Assembly (NCBI GenBank): GCA_049322355.1
Contig: JBMORG010000029.1
Location: 1-64,000 of the forward strand
Origin: 0-14-0-80-60-11 sp049322355
GTDB taxonomy: Bacteria; Desulfobacterota; Desulfobaccia; Desulfobaccales; 0-14-0-80-60-11
Direction: 5' to 3'
Length of the DNA: 64,000 bases
Part shown: positions 9,537 to 16,930 of the stretch, piece by piece
Layout: the number at the start of each line of letters is the position of its first letter
How positions within the stretch are numbered: position 1 is the first letter of the stretch
Translations under genes and position numbers: made by a program
The notes under the pieces: model-generated
Database searches by the model: none
What the model was told of the DNA's origin: nothing
The model's input: the letters and a program-made list of their open reading frames with translations, nothing else

Positions 9537-9732
9537 AAGGTTCCACCTTGTTCTTTATCCGGTGAGGGGAAGCCAAGCAAGCATTTTCGTGAAGCTCTTT
9601 GAAATATTATATATTCACAGGTATATCTTGGTAAAATTTCCAATTTAGTGTCGCAGCAAGAACCAGGGCCTGGCTTTTTTCCTCCCACTCCTGCCCACGC
9701 CATTAGCTGCTTCCAAGATTTACGCCGCGGTT

Positions 9733-10929
9733 TTACTGGTCCAAGATTCCTTTTCCTTTTTTAATTTCTTCCACGTTCCGGTAATTCGTGGTCTCACTCT
9801 CCACTCCAGCGTCGGCAAAGACGTAATAAGGCCCTTTGCCTTCAAAACTTTTGGCCGCTATCACTTCATCCACCCCCTGGCCGACCAGCCATTCACTCAC
9901 TTTAATGCCTTTGCCGCTTTCCACCGTCTGAAAAGGATTGGGCAGAAGTTTTTCCTCCAGAAGTCTTTTGTCATGGTTCCTCAATGTGAGCACCAGGAAA
10001 TAAGGCGCTTCTCCGAAATGTTCCGACAGGTGCACTCGATCTTTGGCTACTGGCAAAGCAATGACCCGGGTTTCCTTTTTCATAGGTTCATAATGAATCA
10101 GGATGTGATCGACATTGGGGACCCTGGATTTGATGCGTTTCTCGATCTGATTAGTTATAAAGTGGGCTTTGGGGAATTCCTTGACCTTGAGGGCCAGGTC
10201 TGCTTCTATGAACTTGAATTTACCGGAATTTCTCCCGGTAAGGGCATTGATGTTGCTCACCTGGGGAGTTTCCAGAATGATCTCTCGAATGAAGTTCAAG
10301 GTTTTAAAGTCTAAAGAGGCATCCAAAAGCACCCTTATGGCATCGACGGCGATTTTCATCCCCACCCAGGCGATCAACACCACTATGACCAGGGCCGCCC
10401 CTTGGTCCAGAGGCAATTTGACCTGAAAATATGCCCCGGCCAATCCCACCAGAATGATGCAGGAAGAAAACAGGTCGGCGGTCAGGTGCTGGGCATCCGC
10501 CTCCAGGCTGGGGGAGTTTAGCTTCCTGGCTTTTCTCAGTTCATACCGTGAAAAGCCCAAAAGGATCAATGCAATCGCGATCACCCCGAAAATGGCATAA
10601 GGCAGGCGTTCCGCCCTGACCCGCTCGCCGGCCCACAGAACACTGTGCACGATTTCATAGCCCGCCAAAAGAATGAGCCCCGAGGTAATCAAGGCCGCCA
10701 GATTCTCCACTTTATAGAGGCCGTAGGGAAACCGCTTGGTTTTACGGCGCGAGAGTCTGATCCCGGCCCAGATGGAAGCTGATGAGACCACGTCGGCGCT
10801 GGAGTGCACAGCATCGGCCAAAAGGGCCATGCTGCCGGAAAACACCCCCAAGAAATACTTCAACCCGGTCACCACGAGGTTGACCATTACCGAGGCTAAC
10901 GCCAGACGTTCACCGTCATCCATTTCCAT
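9733..10929 (-). CDS. CDF metal exporter with C-terminal NifX-type domain
   Basis: A 398-residue protein. Residues 1-290 form a cation diffusion facilitator, with about six membrane helices, the two HxxxD metal sites (HSSAD near 44, HLTAD near 147) and a cytoplasmic ferredoxin-like domain. Residues about 290-390 form a dinitrogenase iron-molybdenum cofactor (NifX/NafY-like) domain (VHLSEHFGEAPYFLVL, then VDEVIAAKSFEGKGPYYVFADAG). CDF proteins export divalent metals using the proton gradient, and NifX-type domains bind metal clusters. The fusion suggests coupling of metal export with cluster or metal sensing. It is one of five NifX-type domains in this 13-kb neighbourhood. The exported metal cannot be deduced. 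Confidence 0.85.
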   Translation of the reverse strand: MEMDDGERLALASVMVNLVVTGLKYFLGVFSGSMALLADAVHSSADVVSSASIWAGIRLSRRKTKRFPYGLYKVENLAALITSGLILLAGYEIVHSVLWAGERVRAERLPYAIFGVIAIALILLGFSRYELRKARKLNSPSLEADAQHLTADLFSSCIILVGLAGAYFQVKLPLDQGAALVIVVLIAWVGMKIAVDAIRVLLDASLDFKTLNFIREIILETPQVSNINALTGRNSGKFKFIEADLALKVKEFPKAHFITNQIEKRIKSRVPNVDHILIHYEPMKKETRVIALPVAKDRVHLSEHFGEAPYFLVLTLRNHDKRLLEEKLLPNPFQTVESGKGIKVSEWLVGQGVDEVIAAKSFEGKGPYYVFADAGVESETTNYRNVEEIKKGKGILDQ

Positions 10930-10989
10930 TTGGTTAAGCTTCGAATCACTCCGGTCCGTTCAAAGCTCGACTGGAGTACAACCGCGCAT

Positions 10990-12129
10990 TTAAAACCCCA
11001 GGCTCTTTAGGCATCCGCGACAGGAGGGCGGCCAACGGCCAAAGGAACCGGGAGCAGACTTCGCCCCTTTAAGTTCAGCCGGTGACTGGTCAGCATCTCT
11101 TAACGGCTGTAAGAGAGCGAATATCTCGGCGGGGCCCCTAAAATAATCGATAAAGTTAAGATAAGCCGGTTGCCGGGAAAGGTTTAAAATGTCATGCTCC
11201 CGGACATTCCCGTAGGAGTAATTACCGATCTGATAAGATTCGTTAAAATACTGACGCGTGAAAAGCCCGGCAATAGGAAGTCCCAGATACACACACGGGG
11301 AAACCTTCCCTGATACGGTCACGAAGGCATTGCGCAGGGGGTTGGCGTCACAGACTCTCAGGTCAAAATTAGGTGAGAGGCTAAAATTCCGGAAGGGCAT
11401 TTTCAGGCTCTCGGCCTCCGCTGCGGCTTCTCGCTGAAAGGCCTCAATCTCAGGGTCCATGAGGCCGGGGGTCAAGAGACTCAAAGGCTCCATTTCAGGC
11501 ACGGGAATAAAATCCAGGTTAGGGGCGTTAACCCGGTCAACCCCCAGGGAGGAGGCCAATCTGAGAAACTCGGGCAATTCCGCCAGGTTTGGCCGCATCT
11601 TTAAGAAAAGCAGGACCACCTCGGGCTTCTCCAGCCCCAGGAACCGCTTGCGGGAGCAGAGGGCGCCAACTTGCTGGATCAGCCGCTGAAAGTCGGCTCC
11701 GGGGCGAATGCTTTCATAAGTTTCGGCCCGGGCTCCATCCAGAGAGATGGCCACCATGTCAAGATGCTCCAAAACCTGATTCTGGACTTCCTCGTTCAAC
11801 CCGAGGCCATTGGTGGTTAGACTGACCTTTAATCCCTGAGCCTTCAGGGCTTTCGCCATATCCCAAAGCCGGGGATGAAGCAGCGGTTCCCCCCACCCGC
11901 TTAGGTGAACGTGCGAGAAGAATTGCAGAGATGGCAACATCGCCTTAAAGGTGTCCCAGGTTAAATCGCGATTTTGCCATTTTTCCGGCCAGGCGATACG
12001 GGGGCACATAATGCAGCCCGGCAGATTACAGCGCGTAGTCACCTCCACCTGAAGATAATCCCAGCGGGGAGCTTCCAGGCTCCAAACCCGTTGACAATAT
12101 TCTAAAAAAGATTTGATCAGCGTCCGCAT
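10990..12129 (-). CDS. Radical SAM/SPASM-like protein with CX4CX2C motif
   Basis: A 379-residue radical SAM enzyme. The N-terminal TIM-barrel part has TTRCNLPGCIMCPR near residue 33, giving spacing C-x4-C-x2-C instead of the usual C-x3-C-x2-C. Other barrel motifs are visible: the GWGEPLLHP glycine segment, and LTTNGLG followed by ISLDGA. A SPASM-like region has cysteines in VCDANPL, SGKVSPCVYLG and PSCRGCLKSLGF at the C-terminus. Such proteins usually modify peptides or cofactors, but the substrate here is unknown. It sits between the ZIP and CDF transporter genes, which may hint at a metal-cofactor role. No clear ribosome binding site precedes the ATG. Confidence 0.8.
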   Translation of the reverse strand: MRTLIKSFLEYCQRVWSLEAPRWDYLQVEVTTRCNLPGCIMCPRIAWPEKWQNRDLTWDTFKAMLPSLQFFSHVHLSGWGEPLLHPRLWDMAKALKAQGLKVSLTTNGLGLNEEVQNQVLEHLDMVAISLDGARAETYESIRPGADFQRLIQQVGALCSRKRFLGLEKPEVVLLFLKMRPNLAELPEFLRLASSLGVDRVNAPNLDFIPVPEMEPLSLLTPGLMDPEIEAFQREAAAEAESLKMPFRNFSLSPNFDLRVCDANPLRNAFVTVSGKVSPCVYLGLPIAGLFTRQYFNESYQIGNYSYGNVREHDILNLSRQPAYLNFIDYFRGPAEIFALLQPLRDADQSPAELKGAKSAPGSFGRWPPSCRGCLKSLGF

Positions 12130-12161
12130 TTTTAAACCAACGGGGTTTTTGCCGGATTAGC

Positions 12162-12899
12162 TTAACCCCCCTTATGGAGCAGCCAAATGGTGCCCATGCC
12201 GGCCAGGATTAAGCCAAGTTGCAGCAGGCTATCCTCCAAACCGAAGCGCCGATGCAGATACGGAGTCAGGTCCACCAGGGCGATGTACAGGAAGCTGGCC
12301 GCCCCTAGCAGGAGGATATAAGGCACCGCCTGCATCATATGCCCCAAAAAATAGTATCCCAGGAGAGCCCCGGGCAGCGTCGCCAGGGCCGAGACTGTGT
12401 TGTAGATAAGCGCCCGGCCCCGGGAATAACCGCTCTCCAGCAGGATGGCGAAGTCTCCCAATTCTTGGGGAATTTCATGGGCAACTACTGCCAGACCGGT
12501 GGCTATGCCCAGTGGAATGGAAAAGAGAAAAGCCCCGGCAATGATCACCCCATCCGTAAAATTATGGAAGGCATCGCCGATCAGCAAAAGGGGGCCGGCG
12601 CTGGCATGGACATCACATTCGGGCAGGTGGCAGTGGCGCCAGAGGATAAGCTTCTCCATGACGAAAAAGAACAGAATCCCCGCCAGAAGCCAGACGAGTA
12701 TTCCCGGCGAGGACGACTTTTCCAGGGCCTTGGGGATGAGGCCCAAAAAGACCGCACCCAGGAGAACGCCGGTGGCGTAGCTGATCAAGTTGGCGACCAG
12801 GTATTTCCTGAGTTTTTCCGGCAAGAGCAGGACCAGCGCCGCCCCCAGCAAAGCCCCCACGCTTCCCAGCAGGCTGAAAATGATAATCCAGGCCAGCAT
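12162..12899 (-). CDS. ZIP family metal transporter
   Basis: A 245-residue membrane protein with about eight hydrophobic segments. The ZIP signatures are HNFTDGVIIAGAF (about 112-124) and AVVAHEIPQELGDFAILL (about 138-155), which hold the metal-coordinating His, Asn, Asp and Glu residues. A loop with CHLPECDVHAS (about 94-104) could bind metal. ZIP proteins import divalent metals such as zinc, iron or manganese into the cytoplasm. The gene lies upstream of the radical SAM gene and downstream of a DUF5320 gene and a histidine-rich protein gene, so metal supply is a consistent theme. Confidence 0.88.
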   Translation of the reverse strand: MLAWIIIFSLLGSVGALLGAALVLLLPEKLRKYLVANLISYATGVLLGAVFLGLIPKALEKSSSPGILVWLLAGILFFFVMEKLILWRHCHLPECDVHASAGPLLLIGDAFHNFTDGVIIAGAFLFSIPLGIATGLAVVAHEIPQELGDFAILLESGYSRGRALIYNTVSALATLPGALLGYYFLGHMMQAVPYILLLGAASFLYIALVDLTPYLHRRFGLEDSLLQLGLILAGMGTIWLLHKGG

Positions 12900-12943
12900 T
12901 GCTTAAGCCGCCTTTCATCGGGCTCTTTCTCATTTGATAATTC

Positions 12944-12971
12944 GGTTCCTCCCCCGCAAAGGAGAGGAACC
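12944..12971. terminator. Hairpin after DUF5320 copy 2
   Basis: Inverted repeat GGTTCCTC / GAGGAACC (12944-12951 with 12964-12971) lies just past the stop at 12982. No T-run follows on the minus strand, so it may only stabilise the 3' end. Confidence 0.35.
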
Positions 12972-12981
12972 CTTCCGTTGG

Positions 12982-13302
12982 TCACTGCCCCGAGGCCTCT
13001 TTCTCCAATTCGGCCAGACGCTTCTGGATAGCTTCCAATTCCCCCCGTAATGACGCGGCCTGCTCTTTGAGGTCTGCCATTTCCTCTTGGGGAGATGAAT
13101 ATGGCGGCTCTTCCCAATAGGGCGGGGGTCCATACGGCCCAGCCTCCCACGGGGGCGGCCCCCACCCTCCCCAGCCCCGGCACCAGGGGCGGTGGGGCCA
13201 CCAACACCAGCCGCCGCCGTATCCTCTGCCGAAGCCGAAACCCCGGCCCCAACCAGAGGCAGGGCCATAACCGTACTGCCGTCGGCCATAATATCCTGGC
13301 AT
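12982..13302 (-). CDS. DUF5320 domain-containing protein (copy 2)
   Basis: A 106-residue DUF5320 protein starting MPGYYGRRQYGYGPASGWGRG, with a Gly/Trp/Pro-rich middle (CWWPHRPWCRGWGGWG) and a C-terminal coiled coil (about 72-104, EEMADLKEQAASLRGELEAI). A strong AGGAGG ribosome binding site is present. Function unknown. It shares layout with the copy at 7294-7608, and both lie among metal transport and NifX-type genes. The tryptophan- and cysteine-bearing middle could be membrane- or metal-interacting, but this is speculative. Confidence 0.82.
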   Translation of the reverse strand: MPGYYGRRQYGYGPASGWGRGFGFGRGYGGGWCWWPHRPWCRGWGGWGPPPWEAGPYGPPPYWEEPPYSSPQEEMADLKEQAASLRGELEAIQKRLAELEKEASGQ

Positions 13303-13384
13303 AGTTTGCCTCCTTTTGTCGGGAGCAACGATTAATTGCTCATCGGGTGCTACTCAAAGAATGAACTTAAACGGCGCTTCGCCT

Positions 13385-13714
13385 TCAATGGGGATGCTCA
13401 TGAACTTCCGCCTCGTGCGCCGGATGCTCGTGCTCGTGAACCCCATGGTCTCCGCTGTGGCCGTGGTCATGCACATGAGGGTCTTCTGCATGAATATGCT
13501 CGTGGGAATGCTCGTGCAGATGCTCATGCGTGTGCGTGTGGGTATGCTCATGCAGGTGGACCACCTCCTCATGGTGGTGTTCATGGCTGTGCGCTTCCCC
13601 ATGGGCATGTCCAGAAGGATGCTCATGGTGGTGGTGTTCGTGTTTGTGCTCATGGCTGTGCCCATGGGTATGCTCATGAGAATGTAAATGTTTGTGTTCG
13701 TGCTTGCCTTGCAT
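13385..13714 (-). CDS. Histidine-rich metal-binding protein
   Basis: A 109-residue protein made almost entirely of HxH repeats (HEHKHLHSHEHTHGHSHEH at its start), where His and Glu together make up well over half of the residues. The ATG at 13714 follows GGGGG at 7 bases. Such proteins buffer or deliver Ni, Zn, Co or Cu. No enzymatic domain is present, unlike HypB, SlyD or CooJ, which carry short histidine tails. No signal peptide is visible, so it should be cytoplasmic. Its place beside a ZIP importer gene supports a metal-storage or delivery role, which is inferred. The opposite strand is also open here, but it encodes only Met/Val-rich sequence produced by reading the repeat backwards. Confidence 0.72.
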   Translation of the reverse strand: MQGKHEHKHLHSHEHTHGHSHEHKHEHHHHEHPSGHAHGEAHSHEHHHEEVVHLHEHTHTHTHEHLHEHSHEHIHAEDPHVHDHGHSGDHGVHEHEHPAHEAEVHEHPH

Positions 13715-13777
13715 GGCAGTCCCCCTTTCCGAAAGCAATTAAGTCAAAAGGCCGGTTCAGCAGGCTCAATAGCGACT

Positions 13778-14485
13778 CTATTCCGGCTTCCAGACCTCGT
13801 AGACTTTGCCCACCAGTTCGGGGCCGGGCTTCAGAGTGGGCTTCCCCGGCTGCCAGCCCGAGGGACAGACCTCACCTGTGGCCCGCACGTGCTGGAAGGC
13901 CTGAATCTGACGGATCAATTCGGCGGGATTGCGGCCCACCGGCGGCGTCAAGGTTTCGGAGGCTACGACGACACCGTCCGGATCGATGATGAAGCGGCCC
14001 CGAATGTCCACCCCGGCTTCATCGTCGAAAACGCCGTACACTTGACCGATTCGTCCATTAGAGTCCGACAGCATCGGAAAGGGGACTCCCCCCGGCACCA
14101 TCTTGGAAAGCTCCTCTGCCTGCCAGATCTTATGAGAAAAGCGGCTGTCGGTGCTGATGGCCAGGAACTCTGCGCCCAGGGCCTGAAAATCCTTGTACTT
14201 GGCGGCAACTGCCGCCAGTTCGGTGGGTCAGACAAAAGTGAAATCACCGGGGTAAAAACAGAGGACGACCCATTTCCCCTTATAATCCGAAAGCTTGATG
14301 TTCTGGAACCCGCCGTTTACAAAGGCCGCGGCCTCGAAGTCAGGGGCAGGTTTGCCGACTTTAGCCATCATCTTGTGCTCCTCCTTGGCAGGTAGCGTGT
14401 GAGCAGTTGCGGCCGCTTCCCCGGCCGGGGCCGGGATCGGCCCTTTCGCCGGACTCACGCATTTATCCAAAGGTTTTTCTGCCAT
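13778..14485 (-). CDS. Selenocysteine peroxiredoxin (AhpC/Prx family)
   Basis: A 235-residue 2-Cys-type peroxiredoxin whose peroxidatic residue is encoded by an in-frame TGA at 14230-14228 (residue 86). The sequence reads FYPGDFTFV-U-PTELAAVA, exactly where the family has FTFVCPTE. The frame continues without interruption through LAISTDSRFSHKIW and PFPMLSD to the resolving cysteine in GEVCPSGW (about residue 207) and a normal stop. A hairpin immediately after the TGA fits a bacterial SECIS. The ATG at 14485 follows GGGAG; about 39 residues precede the conserved core, including a Pro/Ala-rich leader. It reduces peroxides using a thiol reductant. A plain reading would give two truncated pseudogene pieces. 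Confidence 0.9.
14200..14217 (-). promoter_or_regulatory. Bacterial SECIS-like hairpin of the peroxiredoxin
   Basis: Ten bases past the UGA codon the mRNA can form a perfect 8-bp stem (TGGCGGCA pairing with TGCCGCCA) around a GU apex. Bacterial SECIS elements lie within the coding sequence directly after the UGA and have a G in the apical loop. Position and shape fit. Confidence 0.7.
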
Positions 14486-14574
14486 TTTTTCTCCCTTATT
14501 CTTGGGCTTGCCAACCAAGGCCGACGAGCCTGATGAGCCTAAAATGTACGGCACCCGGGCTGCCCCCCTGTGGA

Positions 14575-15216
14575 CTAGGTGATCTCGATCACCCTGCCAA
14601 CGCCGCCGCTTATGGCGGCTTCCGGAAACCGCGCCATGATTTCCGCCTGGTGCTTGGTGCAATGACAGGGACAGATTAACTTTAAGTCTGAAAGGAGTTC
14701 GTATTCCTCGAACCCATGCAAGCCACCCATCAGGGCCGTGACTGCTCCGAACCGGGAGGCAGCCTTTAGGATGGTTCCCACCCCAGGGTGGGAACAGCCG
14801 CAGATCACCGCGAGACCATGCTTGGTCTTGACCACCAGGGACTGCTCCGCCCCTGGCAACTCCCCGGTGGAAAAAAAATTCTCAGAAATCTCCAGGGGAC
14901 CCTGGACGCTGATCACCTCTCGGGCCTCTTGAGGCCTGGAACAAGACCCGGGGAGGTAAATCCGGACATCCCGGTTAAGCCGCAGCAGAGATGGCAGTCC
15001 CCCCAAATGGTCCCAATGGTCGTGGGAGATAAATATTTCGGCAATACTTCCCGGGTCCAGGTCCAGGGCTACCAGGTTCTTAAGCAGGATTTCGCCTTGT
15101 CCTCCGGTGTCAAAGAGCAGTCGGCGCCCGCCCGCCTCCACCAGGCAGGAGAACCCCCACGCGGCTTCAAGCCCGGGTTGCCAGGCCTCGTTGTCATAAA
15201 CGATGGTAAGCTTCAT
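14575..15216 (-). CDS. MBL-fold metallohydrolase
   Basis: A 213-residue metallo-beta-lactamase-fold protein with the metal motif SHDHWDHLGG (about 63-72), a CGCSHPG segment with a further histidine ligand (about 140), GGLHGF (about 163) and CHCTKHQAE near the C-terminus. It resembles the subgroup annotated as dihydropterin ribofuranosyl-aminobenzene phosphate synthase-like, often found next to NifX-type genes in anaerobes. The substrate is unknown. It lies about 90 bases upstream of the Sec-peroxiredoxin on the same strand and downstream of a rubredoxin-like gene. Confidence 0.82.
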   Translation of the reverse strand: MKLTIVYDNEAWQPGLEAAWGFSCLVEAGGRRLLFDTGGQGEILLKNLVALDLDPGSIAEIFISHDHWDHLGGLPSLLRLNRDVRIYLPGSCSRPQEAREVISVQGPLEISENFFSTGELPGAEQSLVVKTKHGLAVICGCSHPGVGTILKAASRFGAVTALMGGLHGFEEYELLSDLKLICPCHCTKHQAEIMARFPEAAISGGVGRVIEIT

Positions 15217-15240
15217 GGATTGTTCTCAAGAACCTTTAGC

Positions 15241-15492
15241 CTACAGCCGGGGGTCAATCTGCCCGGGCCCGCCGCATTCCGGGGTATAGCAGGTGATGTT
15301 GAGGAAATCCACCTTCTGATGACAGCTGGGACATTCATCCGGAGGCTTAGCCGCGGTGATAGTGCACCGGCAATTGCTGCAACGCCAATACGTCAAATTG
15401 CACTGCGGGCAGATATCCCCAGTAAACTTCCCTGAAGCCGTATACCCGCACAAAGCGCATTCCATGGGTACTTCCTTTTCCGGGGGCGTCAT
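15241..15492 (-). CDS. Rubredoxin-like zinc ribbon protein
   Basis: An 83-residue protein with four CxxC-type knuckles: CALCGY, CPQCNLTYWRC, CSNCRC, CPSCHQK, then a C-terminal CYTPECGGPGQIDP. It should bind one or two iron or zinc ions as in rubredoxins and zinc ribbons. The ATG at 15492 is chosen because GGCGAGGTG precedes it. Genes of this kind accompany NifX-type proteins in sulfate reducers. An electron-transfer role is inferred only from the cysteine pattern. Confidence 0.7.
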   Translation of the reverse strand: MTPPEKEVPMECALCGYTASGKFTGDICPQCNLTYWRCSNCRCTITAAKPPDECPSCHQKVDFLNITCYTPECGGPGQIDPRL

Positions 15493-15613
15493 TTTTTTCA
15501 CCTCGCCTTTTCTGGACGGGAGACCAAAAGGGGCCATCCTTTCTTGGATTCTTTACAATAAAGGTAATGCTTTTGAATCAGGTTTCAATAAAGCCCCCTT
15601 AACACCGACTAGA

Positions 15614-15976
15614 TCAAATCCAATGGCTGGTAACGTTTGGACCTCCCGCGGGCTTAAGTTTGCCTGCCCGATAGTTTTGCACCGCTTCGCGCACCGAACC
15701 CTCTACTCCCAAGATTACCCGGATACCGGCAGCCTGGAGCGTTTGAAAAGCCTTGGGGCCGCAGTTACCGGTCAGCACCGCTACCGGCCGATGACGTGCC
15801 ACTTGGGCCGCTGCTTGGATACCTGCCCCTTGCGCGGCCTGAAGGTTCAGCCCATTCGTCAGCACCTCGTATTCCAGAGACTCCGGATCCACCAAAAGAA
15901 AGTAAGGCGCCCGCCCAAATCGAGGGTCCACTTTGGCTTCCAGATCCGGCCCATTGACGCTTATGGCAATCTTCAT
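15614..15976 (-). CDS. NifX/NafY-type (ORP-like) cluster-binding protein 1
   Basis: A 120-residue dinitrogenase iron-molybdenum cofactor domain protein (MKIAISVNGPDLEAKVDPRFGR, then FLLVDPESLEYEVL, VLTGNCGPKAFQTLQAAGI). In Desulfovibrio, proteins of this kind (the orange protein) bind a heterometallic Mo-Cu sulfide cluster without cysteine ligands. Here one cysteine occurs in GNCGPKAF, shared with the next gene. The start at 15976 follows GGGAG. It is about 130 bases downstream of a second NifX-type gene, and both lie downstream of the Mrp-NifX fusion, as expected for an ORP-like locus. Confidence 0.83.
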   Translation of the reverse strand: MKIAISVNGPDLEAKVDPRFGRAPYFLLVDPESLEYEVLTNGLNLQAAQGAGIQAAAQVARHRPVAVLTGNCGPKAFQTLQAAGIRVILGVEGSVREAVQNYRAGKLKPAGGPNVTSHWI

Positions 15977-16105
15977 CATTACTCCCGGATGATTTTTTTC
16001 AAGGGGGAAAATCATGTCGCTTGGGGGGAACGCCCGCGGAGAAACAAAGCACATCGGATGCGTTAGTAGTCGCTGCTGGCGCTCCCCTTTCCCCGGTCAA
16101 CGTTA

Positions 16106-16474
16106 TTACCCTCGGAATACCGGAACATTGGGGCCCAGGGCCTCCTCCAATTCACCCAGGCGCAGCTTGTCCAATATCTGGCGCACTGTGCCCTGGGCGT
16201 TAAGGAAGACCTTTACTCCGGCCTTTTTTAACTCTTTAAATGCCTTAGGCCCGCAGTTTCCGGTCACCACGGTTTGCAACACCCGATTTTTGGTCAAGTT
16301 TTTAGCCGTTAAAATCCCAACATCCTCCCGGGAAGAGAGGATGGGCAGGTTGTCAAGCGGTTCCCACTGCTGGGTAACAGGATCCAGCAGGATGAAAAAT
16401 CGCGCCCGTCCGAAGCGGGGCTCGACGCCGGCGTCGAGGTCTTTGCCATTGGCACTGATTGCTACGGTTTTCAT
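16106..16474 (-). CDS. NifX/NafY-type (ORP-like) cluster-binding protein 2
   Basis: A 122-residue single-domain protein (MKTVAISANGKDLDAGVEPRFGRARFFILLD, VVTGNCGPKAFKELKKAGVKVFL). A strong AAGGAGG ribosome binding site is present. It is clearly a paralogue of the protein at 15614-15976 and belongs to the dinitrogenase iron-molybdenum cofactor family. No nitrogenase genes occur in the window, so a nitrogenase role is not suggested; an ORP-like metal cluster carrier is more likely from context. Confidence 0.85.
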   Translation of the reverse strand: MKTVAISANGKDLDAGVEPRFGRARFFILLDPVTQQWEPLDNLPILSSREDVGILTAKNLTKNRVLQTVVTGNCGPKAFKELKKAGVKVFLNAQGTVRQILDKLRLGELEEALGPNVPVFRG

Positions 16475-16930
16475 AAGGCCTCCTTGTGAGTAACTGCAAA
16501 TTGAGCGCTTAATGGCCTCTCACCCCTGCCAAGGGGTGCTGTGGCGCCGCCTGCTCAACCTGACCTGTGCTGATTTCGAGGAGAACCTCACTCTTCCGGA
16601 GCTTTAACCGCTTTCAGACGTCATCTGCGCCAAATCCGGCCGCAAATAAAGTCAAACCGAAAGCCAACCGGTCTGGTCAAGCAGGCCGCAGCTTTCTGTT
16701 TCTCTCACCATTCCTCCTTTCCGGGTGGCATACCACCCATAATCTCATGCCTCATAAAAGTGCACCGTCATATCCCAACGGCTCAACCTGCTTTTCCTCC
16801 CGGCGGGAGGGAAAGGGAAAGGGAGGAGATATCCATGCCGAGTCAAATGGATAAGATCCTTCCCCTCCCGCTCAGGAGGAAAGTTGGTTGACGGGATGGC
16901 AGGCATTACCATCCCCTTAGAGACGATCCT
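16475..16930. other. Intergenic region with a degenerate inverted-repeat element
   Basis: No gene was found in these 456 bases. At about 16791-16885 a C-rich/G-rich pair (CCTCCCGGCGGGAGGG and CCCCTCCCGCTCAGGAGG) resembles a decayed copy of the roughly 100-bp palindromic elements seen elsewhere in the window. Confidence 0.4.

Noticed and set aside
13336..13989. A long plus-strand open frame opposite the histidine-rich and peroxiredoxin genes
   Set aside because: It is the reverse of the HxH repeat and of the Sec-peroxiredoxin coding sequence. The translated product has no domain, and the minus-strand genes have ribosome binding sites and family matches.
14228..14230. A nonsense mutation making the peroxiredoxin a pseudogene
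   Set aside because: The TGA replaces precisely the catalytic cysteine codon, reading continues cleanly and a hairpin follows. Sec is the better explanation.
16106..16474. NifX-type genes taken as evidence for nitrogen fixation
   Set aside because: No nifHDK, nifB or nifEN is present in the window, and the neighbours match the ORP gene set instead.
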